The position numbers were made by a program, and so were the translations under genes. A stretch of DNA of 64,000 nt from a virus, in IMG/VR virus record IMGVR_UViG_3300025645_000037, positions 123,283 through 187,282 of that record; one strand, 5' to 3'. Shown piece after piece: positions 23,709 through 30,805 of this stretch (position 1 is the stretch's first letter; each line of letters begins with the position of its first letter). The notes below the pieces were generated by a model, which made no database searches, was not told the DNA's origin, and worked only from the letters and a program-made list of their open reading frames with translations.

Positions 23709-23771
23709 ATATTTCTCCTAGTTGTTTCTGGCCAACTTAACCTTAATACTTGCCTTGAAGCGGCGAACTTG

Positions 23772-24023
23772 TTATTTCCTTGTCAATAACCATTGAGTAA
23801 CATGCTTCTCGTTAAGCTTAATCATTTCTTCCGGTCGCTTGTTATATCTTCTTTGATACCCGTTATGATTGCTGCTAAACACCTTTACTCCAACTAGTTT
23901 AGGATTTAGTTTATGCACTTCTCCGATGTCGATAGTAGTAGCAGAACGCGGAATTGCTACCGCGTCCCCTATGTTTAATACACGTCCTAGTCTATCTTTA
24001 TGAATCGGAATCTCAACAGACAT
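23772..24023 (-). CDS. small hypothetical protein
   Basis: An 83-residue basic protein with a beta-rich centre (LGRVLNIGDAVAIPRS, KLVGVKVFSS), perhaps a small SH3/KOW-like barrel, from the pattern RVLNIGDAV followed by alternating strands. Not assigned. It precedes the polymerase gene by 63 bases in which I see no promoter. Confidence 0.65.
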   Translation of the reverse strand: MSVEIPIHKDRLGRVLNIGDAVAIPRSATTIDIGEVHKLNPKLVGVKVFSSNHNGYQRRYNKRPEEMIKLNEKHVTQWLLTRK

Positions 24024-24027
24024 TACT

Positions 24028-24288
24028 TTAAGTATCTTTACCTACTGTAACTACTAACGTTTCTAGATCATCAAATGCTTCTGCGTGTTTATCCCAGTCG
24101 CGCTTATGTGCAATAGAGATTGCTTTATTAATCAGAGATGCTTTGATCTCTAGTTCTTCTGCTACTGCTTTAACTGTTTCTTTAAGGCCTTCGTTCAGGT
24201 CCTCGATTTCTTGTTTAACTGTTACAGCTTCGTTAATAAGCCGCTCTAGTTTTGCTTTTTCCTCAGCACCGTATGTTCTACTAGCCAT
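24028..24288 (-). CDS. dsbA: DsbA-like double-stranded DNA-binding protein
   Basis: About 86 residues from the ATG at 24288, chosen because a strong AAGGAG lies 7 bases before it; a longer frame reaches 24378 over the promoter. The protein is a helix bundle (AKLERLINEAVTVKQEI, AVAEELEIKASLINKAI) of the kind annotated as DsbA in marine T4-like phages, a small DNA-binding protein linked in T4 to late transcription. It has its own sigma-70 promoter with a palindrome at the -35. Confidence 0.7.
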   Translation of the reverse strand: MASRTYGAEEKAKLERLINEAVTVKQEIEDLNEGLKETVKAVAEELEIKASLINKAISIAHKRDWDKHAEAFDDLETLVVTVGKDT

Positions 24289-24310
24289 GTATTTCTCCTT
24301 ATATCTGTTA

Positions 24311-24339
24311 AGTATATGATAACATTGACAATTTGTCAA
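24311..24339 (-). promoter_or_regulatory. early promoter of dsbA with palindromic -35
   Basis: TTGACA (24334-24339), 17-base spacer, TATACT (24311-24316). The -35 is one half of the palindrome TTGACAATTTGTCAA (24325-24339), a possible operator. Confidence 0.8.
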
Positions 24340-24343
24340 GATA

Positions 24344-24943
24344 TTATTTAATGAATGCACCAATTCGTCCGTGTACATCAGGATATTCTATATATCGATA
24401 TCCAACAGGCGGTGTTGTATCTTCATCCTCCCAAACCGGTATAAAATGATTGATGTTCCCGTCGAAGTCTTCGTTACGACGCAAATGTACTTCGATGAGC
24501 TTGTCATCTATAAATTCACAGTTTACCCATTTTTGGTGCACAAGCTGTTCTAGTATTTTAGGAAAAGGTTTACGGATTTCGGCTCTGCGCCAGCTTGTCC
24601 ATTTTGTAAATGTGTCATCGGGCTTTTTGCCTACTACACATAGCATTTGATTTTTGTTGTAATAGTCTATGCTAAGGTGATCACCATCAAACCATTCGGA
24701 CCAAAAATATCCTATCGGTAAATGCATCGTGCTTTCGTCTAACCAAACCTTTTGTGCACCTAAGCCTAATCCTATCATATTAACGCAAGGACGAACAATA
24801 TACCATCCGGGTGTAGTAACATCTTGTCCAACTGGCCCGCAGTTGTATCCTAGTTTGCGAGAAAGTATTAATTTGTCCATAGCCCAGATGTCATCGGGAT
24901 TAACTGTTTGCCATACTAAATCTTCTATACTATCGTGTGTCAT
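24344..24943 (-). CDS. conserved hypothetical protein
   Basis: A 199-residue protein with many Trp and charged residues. Distinct segments are SRKLGYNCGPVGQDV, PGWYIVRPCVNMIGLGLGA and DFDGNINHFIPVWED. I recognise the pattern from marine phages but not a function; the strand-loop GLGLGA and the acidic DFDGN could be binding loops, and nothing more can be said. It is followed 4 bases overlapping by the sulfotransferase-like gene upstream, and the dsbA promoter begins at its stop. Confidence 0.7.
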   Translation of the reverse strand: MTHDSIEDLVWQTVNPDDIWAMDKLILSRKLGYNCGPVGQDVTTPGWYIVRPCVNMIGLGLGAQKVWLDESTMHLPIGYFWSEWFDGDHLSIDYYNKNQMLCVVGKKPDDTFTKWTSWRRAEIRKPFPKILEQLVHQKWVNCEFIDDKLIEVHLRRNEDFDGNINHFIPVWEDEDTTPPVGYRYIEYPDVHGRIGAFIK

Positions 24944-25686
24944 AGTGTTTGATTTTCAAGGTTAAAGGATGTAATAATTCCGTCTTCTACGGTTATATTG
25001 TTTGTTTTAATGTTGCTAAGGTAATTTAATACAAAGAGTTTTGATTGATCGAAATTCTTTATCACTGTATCCTTTTGTGGAGATATTTTAGTTGTGAAAT
25101 CATCTAACTGGTAGATGACGTGATGCCGTTGGGTTTTTGATATTTTTAAAGAACTATATGCGTTACCTGGATTAGAAGACAAACTTTCGTATTCCACTAA
25201 TTCATTATATTGTATTTTAAATGTATTTTTTAATGAAAGTTCTGTATCAGTTAATTGTTTACGAATACAATATAATAAATTTTCGTTAGATAGAGATATA
25301 TCATTGGTGTATTTGTATTCGCCCCAGCCCCATTGGTTAGTTACTCTTGCTAAAGCTAGACTTAAAATTGATTCTAATAAATTGCATCTGATTAAATAGA
25401 AATTATAAAAATTATCTATTTTTAGTCCACGGTCCTTTACAAAACTGTTTAATAAAGGCAAGTCGCGGTAATGAGTCTTAATAACATATTTTTGATCTAG
25501 CGCATTTAAATTTGCAGATAATTTTTTAGAATATTTGTATATTTTATTATTTGGAATATGTGTTAATTGAAATGGACTGTATAACCCTTTGTGGTTTTGA
25601 TTATACTTTAAAAGTATTTCAGTGAAATAAGTCGAGCCGGAACGTTGTCCGGCTACAACTTGAATATGTTTTAGTGAATTGGCCAT
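24940..25686 (-). CDS. sulfotransferase-like protein
   Basis: A 248-residue AT-rich gene. The start has the 5'-phosphosulfate-binding loop of sulfotransferases, VAGQRSGSTYF (G13 to T19), and YLIRCNLLESILSLALAR gives the 3'-phosphate-binding Arg-containing segment. It would move a sulfate group from PAPS to a sugar or other hydroxyl. Base composition is more AT-rich than its neighbours, as for many phage cargo genes. The acceptor is unknown. Confidence 0.7.
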   Translation of the reverse strand: MANSLKHIQVVAGQRSGSTYFTEILLKYNQNHKGLYSPFQLTHIPNNKIYKYSKKLSANLNALDQKYVIKTHYRDLPLLNSFVKDRGLKIDNFYNFYLIRCNLLESILSLALARVTNQWGWGEYKYTNDISLSNENLLYCIRKQLTDTELSLKNTFKIQYNELVEYESLSSNPGNAYSSLKISKTQRHHVIYQLDDFTTKISPQKDTVIKNFDQSKLFVLNYLSNIKTNNITVEDGIITSFNLENQTL

Positions 25687-25692
25687 TCACTA

Positions 25693-26046
25693 TTACTTCT
25701 TTTTAGCTGCTTCGCCTAGCTTTGCTTTCATGGCATCTTTGTATGCATCGCCACCTGCTTGTCTAGCACGACGAACAGATTCAACAGCTTGTACCTTTTC
25801 TGCAGCCGCAAGTGTTTGATAATCTAGGTGATGATAAACGCTATCAATATAATCTGCGCTTTTTGTAATCTTAGATTGTACCCACGATTCTAAATCAGTG
25901 TTCGGATCAATGCTACTCATTATCTCATGCAATTTGATTGCATATTTTGCAATTTTATACAACTCGGCACGGGCCATTTGTACTTCATGGTCCTTTTCAG
26001 CAAGATGTGCCATATCTCCTAGACCTTCGTTTGTTTTCTTAACCAT
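25693..26046 (-). CDS. conserved helical protein, possibly virion or assembly related
   Basis: A 117-residue, almost fully helical protein (MAHLAEKDHEVQMARAELYKIAKYAIKLHE broken by its turns) with a lysine/alanine tail. I recall similar proteins in marine T4-like phages with unknown role. A GATAAATA box lies 25 bases upstream and the leader has a CGGAGAGA ribosome site, so it is late expressed. Confidence 0.7.
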   Translation of the reverse strand: MVKKTNEGLGDMAHLAEKDHEVQMARAELYKIAKYAIKLHEIMSSIDPNTDLESWVQSKITKSADYIDSVYHHLDYQTLAAAEKVQAVESVRRARQAGGDAYKDAMKAKLGEAAKKK

Positions 26047-26070
26047 TTATATCTCTCCGAGCATTTTTAG

Positions 26071-26078
26071 TATTTATC
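26071..26078 (-). promoter_or_regulatory. late promoter box GATAAATA
   Basis: GATAAATA on the minus strand, 25 bases before the gene at 26046 and overlapping the stop of the small gene 26074-26253. Confidence 0.55.
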
Positions 26079-26253
26079 TCTTAGCGACAACACCACCCAT
26101 TAAACTATCACCGTCAAGAGCATTCTTTACTGTGCCGTTTTTGTTTTTCTTTTGTGTCTTGGGCTTACTGCCTGGATTTGCTACAGCAGCTACCGCTCCG
26201 GCACTGGTACCGCCTGCAGACGATGTTTCTGTCATAATTTCATAAATCTTCAT
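26074..26253 (-). CDS. 59-residue small protein
   Basis: A short gene of 59 residues: MKIYEIMTET, then a small-residue segment (SSAGGTSAGAVAAVANPG), a basic stretch (KPKTQKKNKNG) and a hydrophobic end. Its ATG overlaps the stop of the gene upstream (ATGA), and its composition and position match small genes that I recall near this locus in marine T4-like phages. Function unknown. Confidence 0.7.
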   Translation of the reverse strand: MKIYEIMTETSSAGGTSAGAVAAVANPGSKPKTQKKNKNGTVKNALDGDSLMGGVVAKR

Positions 26254-27023
26254 TTTTTCTTAGGCTTTCCGCTTTTGTTATGCTGTGCCCATGCTATTGC
26301 ATATGGTGCTCCTGGATCGTCAAATTTACCTTTAAGCTTTTTGACTTGCTTTTCTCTGCCCGGCGGGGCTTTCTCGTTAGCAGTTCCTTCTAAAGGAAGT
26401 TGCTGATTAGGAGTTGAGAAATTCTTCTTGCGCATGATAGTTTTTGCAACTAAATCAAGTTCTTTGTTTTGTTCGTCCCAGTTTAGTACAAACGGTAAAT
26501 TAATGTCAGTTTGCATGTCTTTGATAACAGCTTGTGCATCCGGTCCCATCTGTGCAATCTTCTTGCCCCATTTGCGATAGGTTTCTTTGAATAACCTAGC
26601 TAATTCTTGTACAGTAATTTGTTGTTGATTTCTTGGATCGTTTACTCTGTCTATGAAATGACGAGTAAATTCAACGTCCATGCCCAGTGCAGCAAACATC
26701 TTATCGATATGAAATTCAAGTTGTTTGAGCATTTGTGGAGTAATTGGCGGCGGCTGGGCAACTGGTTCGTCGCCTTCTTCTTTAATGCCAGCAAAGTCTT
26801 TGTATGTTTGTGCAAGATCTTTTGCAGTCATATCAAGATTGCTGAGATTCATTTCTCTGCTTATCTGGAAAGCAATATTATTGATGCTGTTACCTGGCTC
26901 TTCTTTTGCCTTCTTGTGTATGTATTGCAATACTTTATCAAGCATCCTGCTCTTTTGTTTTTGTTTGATCTTATTGTGAATGTCATTGCGATTTGCTGAT
27001 TCAACTATCTCTGAGATTTTCAT
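26250..27023 (-). CDS. conserved hypothetical phage protein
   Basis: A 257-residue protein with an N-terminal helical basic region, a Pro-rich hinge (VAQPPPITPQ, about residue 88), then a conserved central domain (TRHFIDRVNDPRN, ELARLFKETYRKWGKK, IKDMQTDINLPFVLNWDE, KELDLVAKTIMRKKNF). I know this central pattern from many marine T4-like phages, with no function assigned. The C-terminal 40 residues are basic with GAPYAIAWAQHNKSGK. It heads a run of genes each overlapping the next by about 4 bases. Confidence 0.75.
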   Translation of the reverse strand: MKISEIVESANRNDIHNKIKQKQKSRMLDKVLQYIHKKAKEEPGNSINNIAFQISREMNLSNLDMTAKDLAQTYKDFAGIKEEGDEPVAQPPPITPQMLKQLEFHIDKMFAALGMDVEFTRHFIDRVNDPRNQQQITVQELARLFKETYRKWGKKIAQMGPDAQAVIKDMQTDINLPFVLNWDEQNKELDLVAKTIMRKKNFSTPNQQLPLEGTANEKAPPGREKQVKKLKGKFDDPGAPYAIAWAQHNKSGKPKKK

Positions 27024-27265
27024 TGATCTTTTTCCATTTTCTGTAGCTTGGTGTAATAATCGGGCATCTCTTTGATGTGATCCATTGCAATCTCTTTTGC
27101 TACATTTTTATCTGAGGTGTGCTCTAGCTCTACCTTAGTGCCTTTTGCTATTTGTGCAACAATTTGTTCTTCAGGAACATTGTGCAATTCTGCAAGTGAC
27201 TTTGCCGAAAGTGTCTTAACGTCTAGCTTTGAGCTTTCTGCTATGAATAATTCTCGTAGTTTCAT
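27020..27265 (-). CDS. DUF5661-like small protein
   Basis: An 81-residue protein. ELEHTSDKNVAKEIAMD and MPDYYTKLQKME match the short DUF5661 domain found in phage proteins: an His-containing helix pair, role unknown. Start on the stop of the next gene upstream (ATGA). Confidence 0.7.
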   Translation of the reverse strand: MKLRELFIAESSKLDVKTLSAKSLAELHNVPEEQIVAQIAKGTKVELEHTSDKNVAKEIAMDHIKEMPDYYTKLQKMEKDQ

Positions 27266-27471
27266 TTCTTTGTTCGTCCCCTAAATCCAGCAGTCATAGG
27301 AGTACTAAACCAAAGTTTAAACCACTCGTCGTCTCCGGGCTTTAATCCTAGATCTCGCTCTTTCTGCTTTAAATCTGTAGCAGTTGCGCTCATGTTTTCG
27401 ATTGTGTAAGGAGTGAAACCTTTGAATTCGTTGACACCGGCCAGCTTTTTAAGACGCTCTATATCATTCAT
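27262..27471 (-). CDS. small hypothetical protein
   Basis: A 69-residue basic protein (LKKLAGVNEFKGF, DDEWFKLWFSTPMTAGFRGRTKK). Not recognised. Overlaps both neighbours and so probably depends on translational coupling. Confidence 0.65.
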   Translation of the reverse strand: MNDIERLKKLAGVNEFKGFTPYTIENMSATATDLKQKERDLGLKPGDDEWFKLWFSTPMTAGFRGRTKK

Positions 27472-28039
27472 CTTTTACACCCATGCCTGCTCTTACTAGA
27501 TTGTACATCTGCTTTGCTAACTGAGGCTTAGGTACACCGTGTGTAAATGCTTCTAAGTTGCCACTAGCTGCCGCTGCTCTCATCTTGCTAGCACTCATGC
27601 CAGCCGCGCCTTCTGCGTCGGGGTCGCGTTCGCCTGCACTAACCACTTGTATAGATGAGAAATTGTATTCTTTTCCATTGTACTTATTTAGTAGTTCTTT
27701 AAATTCGTTAACGCGATCACTTCCTGCAACAAATATAAGATTGGCATAGCCCTTCTTTTCTACAGCTTGCAATGCTTGTATAATTGTACGAATGTTAGCA
27801 TCGCCTATTGTTACGTTAGGAAAGAACGCTTTTGCAAATTTAGACTTTGTGGCAAAGTCCATCGGGTCTGTCTTTGGTGTTTGGGTGTGACTTAAAAAGA
27901 CATACGGGTCACCTGGCAGTTTTGTTAGTTTGTCGACTAACTTCTTGTGACCAATAGTGGGAGGATTCATTCTCCCAAACGCCATAACTGCGGTCTTTGG
28001 TGCTTCGTATAACTCTCTTAGAATCACGCCGGTATCCAC
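27464..28039 (-). CDS. NMNAT-like nucleotidyltransferase
   Basis: A 191-residue cytidylyltransferase-fold protein. GRMNPPTIGHKKL (residues 22-34) is the HxGH-type nucleotide-binding motif (here T-I-G-H), and AGMSASKMR near residue 150 corresponds to the ISSTxxR motif. The fold is that of nicotinamide-nucleotide adenylyltransferases and related enzymes, which move AMP or CMP from a nucleotide triphosphate. NAD salvage is plausible. It overlaps the ligase-like gene upstream by 16 bases, so a shared pathway is possible. Confidence 0.75.
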   Translation of the reverse strand: MDTGVILRELYEAPKTAVMAFGRMNPPTIGHKKLVDKLTKLPGDPYVFLSHTQTPKTDPMDFATKSKFAKAFFPNVTIGDANIRTIIQALQAVEKKGYANLIFVAGSDRVNEFKELLNKYNGKEYNFSSIQVVSAGERDPDAEGAAGMSASKMRAAAASGNLEAFTHGVPKPQLAKQMYNLVRAGMGVKDE

Positions 28040-29127
28040 CTTGTTCTTGGAACGAGTTTTGTTTTGCTATTGTGTGCAACGTAGCCTTCGCCGCCTTGTT
28101 CGCCGTTTGTTGATGCTTGTACGTCTGCAGGTGCGTTGTCGAGTTGATCAATTATGTGATCTTTAGCTGCCATGATCTTTAGTACAAGTTTGAAAATCGC
28201 AGGTAGCGCTTTTGGATTATTTTCATTCATTGCTTTGATCTTGGTTTGCTTGTTTGCACTTACTTTTGAATTTTCAATCCAGTCGATAAATCCGTCTTCT
28301 AATGCATGTAAGTTGCGTGACCTTGACGTCTGGTTAACATATGTGTAAATGATATTCTTCATATCAGCAAGACCCGGTACAGGCTTTAAAAACCTATCAA
28401 TAGTACTAGCTGATGTATTGACGTATTTTCTAATAGCATCGATTTCTTTTGTGTTAACTTTAGGCTGATGTGTAACATAAGTTTGACCTAGTACAACTGC
28501 TTCATCGGAATTAAGTTCTTCAACGTCTGTGATATGCTTGCTGTCTTTACTGCCGAACTCTGGATAAATTCCATGCACTGCTACACCCATCTTGCTGTTT
28601 TTAATCTTCTTGCCTAAATCGCTGTTAGGATCTACAGTGTACTTTACTTGGTTAGGAGTAAATTCTAAACCGTGCTTGCTGCGCTCGACAGGCTTGCCTG
28701 GATGATAAAGCACGTCGCCAAACACAAAACCTCTGAATGACCTCGGAGTAGAGCGTTCAAGGATGTCAAACATCTCTGCCATTTCGTTACCGAACTGTTC
28801 TCTCCAGTCTTCTCCACGTCCGCTTTTCTTAATAAAATTGCTCAACTCGTCGCTTGAGTAAGACTTATTTCTGCCCCAGCCATTCTTACCAACCATGATA
28901 AATTTGCCATCAGCTTCTCTGCCCCAATAGATGGCTGTTTGTCCATCCCACTTGATAGTAACATCGCTTGCGTCACTGCCTAGTTGTTGCAGAATGTCCA
29001 GTGCCTCATTAGCGCCCTCGGAGCCATAAAAGAAAACGTAGTCTTCGAGATGATTAAGATCTCGTCCTAGTTTCTTTCTTGCCTCTGTGGCTGCTTCTTG
29101 CAGAACACTGAACTCGTGAAATCTCAT
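28024..29127 (-). CDS. ligase-like nucleotidyltransferase (DUF6267-like)
   Basis: A 367-residue protein that I would place in the DNA/RNA ligase superfamily by motifs: KWDG (residues 59-62; motif I lysine in TIKWDGQTAIYWG), GFVFGDVLY about residue 133 as motif III, and near the end GEGYV and TKLVPR as motifs IV and V. These enzymes join nucleic-acid ends by way of a lysine-AMP. I recall the family as DUF6267, unassigned in marine phages. The N-terminus of 55 residues is helical. It is next to the NMNAT-like gene. Confidence 0.6.
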   Translation of the reverse strand: MRFHEFSVLQEAATEARKKLGRDLNHLEDYVFFYGSEGANEALDILQQLGSDASDVTIKWDGQTAIYWGREADGKFIMVGKNGWGRNKSYSSDELSNFIKKSGRGEDWREQFGNEMAEMFDILERSTPRSFRGFVFGDVLYHPGKPVERSKHGLEFTPNQVKYTVDPNSDLGKKIKNSKMGVAVHGIYPEFGSKDSKHITDVEELNSDEAVVLGQTYVTHQPKVNTKEIDAIRKYVNTSASTIDRFLKPVPGLADMKNIIYTYVNQTSRSRNLHALEDGFIDWIENSKVSANKQTKIKAMNENNPKALPAIFKLVLKIMAAKDHIIDQLDNAPADVQASTNGEQGGEGYVAHNSKTKLVPRTRWIPA

Positions 29128-29462
29128 AGATATTCCCCATTGCGTATTTCATCTGATTCTTCGTCGAATAACATGTCTAATATAGCATCCATGTCATCCT
29201 TTGTAAAGAGCTTACTTGGGGCTTTTTTAATATTAAATTTCTTACAGTATGCAGGTACAGCTTTTTCGATCATGTCCTTTGCCATACTGCGATCGATCTT
29301 TTTTGTCTTCTTGTAATTTCTAGATATTTTGGACATTGCAGGATAATATTGACGACGATAGAAGTCTTGATCATTGCGCATAAACACAACGACATCGTCT
29401 ACTAAGTCGTAGCCCATATCCGACTCCCCCGGATCAGGCATCCCCATTTCTGTTAATCTCAC
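29124..29462 (-). CDS. conserved hypothetical phage protein
   Basis: A 112-residue protein with GYDLVDDVVVFMRNDQDFY, RQYYPAMSKISRNY and a C-terminal ESDEIRNGEYL. This pattern recurs in marine T4-like phages, function unknown. It overlaps both neighbours by 4 bases. Confidence 0.75.
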   Translation of the reverse strand: MRLTEMGMPDPGESDMGYDLVDDVVVFMRNDQDFYRRQYYPAMSKISRNYKKTKKIDRSMAKDMIEKAVPAYCKKFNIKKAPSKLFTKDDMDAILDMLFDEESDEIRNGEYL

Positions 29463-29734
29463 TGTGCATCTCCTGACACGTAGATATCAAAATCGTCGTA
29501 CCCAGCTTTAAACATCTTGTTAGCAAGTGTGTTTACTGCTTTGTCTGCTTCTTCGTTAGTTAATTCTCTTGCAACTTGATATTGTATAATAGTGCTGTTG
29601 TCTTCAGTTAATCCAGTTTCGATTAATGATTCGTTCTCCATAAGCGACGAAGAAATAGAATTCTCCATCATGCTCACTACGCTTTCTTCATCTATTTTTT
29701 TCTTAGGTATAACTACGCTGATAAAATGTTCCAT
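29459..29734 (-). CDS. small hypothetical protein
   Basis: A 91-residue acidic protein with a serine-rich segment (MMENSISSSLMENESL) and an alternating helix-strand C-terminus (NTLANKMFKAGYDDFDIYV). Not recognised. It starts 9 bases after the structural-type gene upstream. Confidence 0.65.
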   Translation of the reverse strand: MEHFISVVIPKKKIDEESVVSMMENSISSSLMENESLIETGLTEDNSTIIQYQVARELTNEEADKAVNTLANKMFKAGYDDFDIYVSGDAQ

Positions 29735-29742
29735 GGTAACCT

Positions 29743-30108
29743 TTAATGATTGAGTAATATTTGAGTGATATTGCCATCAGTCCAGTTTGATATATTTGCA
29801 CGTAACCATACATAGTTACCTGTGAAATTGTATATAAATCCGCCTGTTGAATTAACGCCCTCGGCGCTATCACTTACATGTGCAGCTTCTGCAAGTGAGA
29901 ACCAATCATCTTCTGTTGGATCTACGGCTAATGCTGCTTGGATATTTATTGTACCAATAAAGCCTTCCAGACTGTACTGCACGGTATGAAAACCGTCACT
30001 GCGACCGTAATAGCCGTCGCCCTTAAAGACCGCCCCGACTACAGTTTCTGTACTACTGTCCCCGGGGTGATCTTGGTTTGTTAAAATTGTTTCACTGTTA
30101 GCTGTCAT
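29743..30108 (-). CDS. probable virion structural protein, leaderless start
   Basis: About 121 residues from the ATG at 30108; a TTG at 30123 would overlap the promoter box. Sequence features of small beta-rich virion proteins: KGDGYYGRSDGFHTV, LEGFIGTINIQAAL, and NYVWLRANISNWTDGNITQ. No ribosome site precedes the ATG. GATAAATA is only 5 bases upstream, so the late mRNA would begin at or next to the ATG. The ATG itself sits in a palindrome (AGCTGTATGACAGCT). Confidence 0.7.
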   Translation of the reverse strand: MTANSETILTNQDHPGDSSTETVVGAVFKGDGYYGRSDGFHTVQYSLEGFIGTINIQAALAVDPTEDDWFSLAEAAHVSDSAEGVNSTGGFIYNFTGNYVWLRANISNWTDGNITQILLNH

Positions 30109-30113
30109 ACAGC

Positions 30114-30121
30114 TATTTATC
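30114..30121 (-). promoter_or_regulatory. late promoter box GATAAATA at a leaderless start
   Basis: GATAAATA followed by GCTGT and then ATG (30108). No Shine-Dalgarno sequence lies between. One of five such starts in the window. Confidence 0.55.
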
Positions 30122-30127
30122 AAAATA

Positions 30128-30805
30128 TCACTTGTGAACTAATTCGTGCATACGCACGATATTGCTTGGCATCCGCATTTGTAACATTGTTAACGCTTTA
30201 GTATCTTTAACGTATACTTGCATACGACCGGTTGGATGATTGCGTTTAAGCTCATATTCGGCAAAATGCGAAATTTCGTATGCATCGCTGTTTTTAGCAA
30301 GCCAATCTGGCAAAGATTGATCCCGGATAAAATTAAAGAAAACTTTGTATTGATAATTTCTAAATTTGCTAGATACAACCTCCTTGCCTTCTTTTATGCT
30401 ATCAATAAACTTCATGTTAGGTTCGGTTAACTCTGTTATTAAATGGCCAACTTTATCTTCAATTTTGCTAATAGCTGACCTATCATTAAAATATAAAAGT
30501 ATAGTCCTGCTCTCGATTCGAATTTTTACATCTTCGGAATCAGCAAGGATGGATTGAACCATCCTTGCTTCTTTTACATCTGTTTCGGTAACATGCACAG
30601 GGCGCCATGACCACTCGCCTGTTTCGTAAATTCTGTCTTTGCTTGCACGGCGGTCATTCTTAATTGCTTCTTCAAGTTTGGTAAGCACTTTTTCATTTTT
30701 CTTTCGAGAAGTTGGACGAAGTAGAAACGAAAGATTCAGACTTATTTTCACACGATGGGTGTATTTGTTATAAAATAGCTTGGTTGTTTCAGTCTTCTTT
30801 AGCAT
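30128..30805 (-). CDS. conserved hypothetical phage protein
   Basis: A 225-residue basic protein with strands and helices alternating; segments are SLNLSFLLRPTSRKK, ETGEWSWRPVHVTETDV and a basic C-terminus (LKRNHPTGRMQVYVKD). I recall the type in marine T4-like phages only as unassigned. It overlaps the ClpA gene upstream by 17 bases. Confidence 0.75.
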   Translation of the reverse strand: MLKKTETTKLFYNKYTHRVKISLNLSFLLRPTSRKKNEKVLTKLEEAIKNDRRASKDRIYETGEWSWRPVHVTETDVKEARMVQSILADSEDVKIRIESRTILLYFNDRSAISKIEDKVGHLITELTEPNMKFIDSIKEGKEVVSSKFRNYQYKVFFNFIRDQSLPDWLAKNSDAYEISHFAEYELKRNHPTGRMQVYVKDTKALTMLQMRMPSNIVRMHELVHK

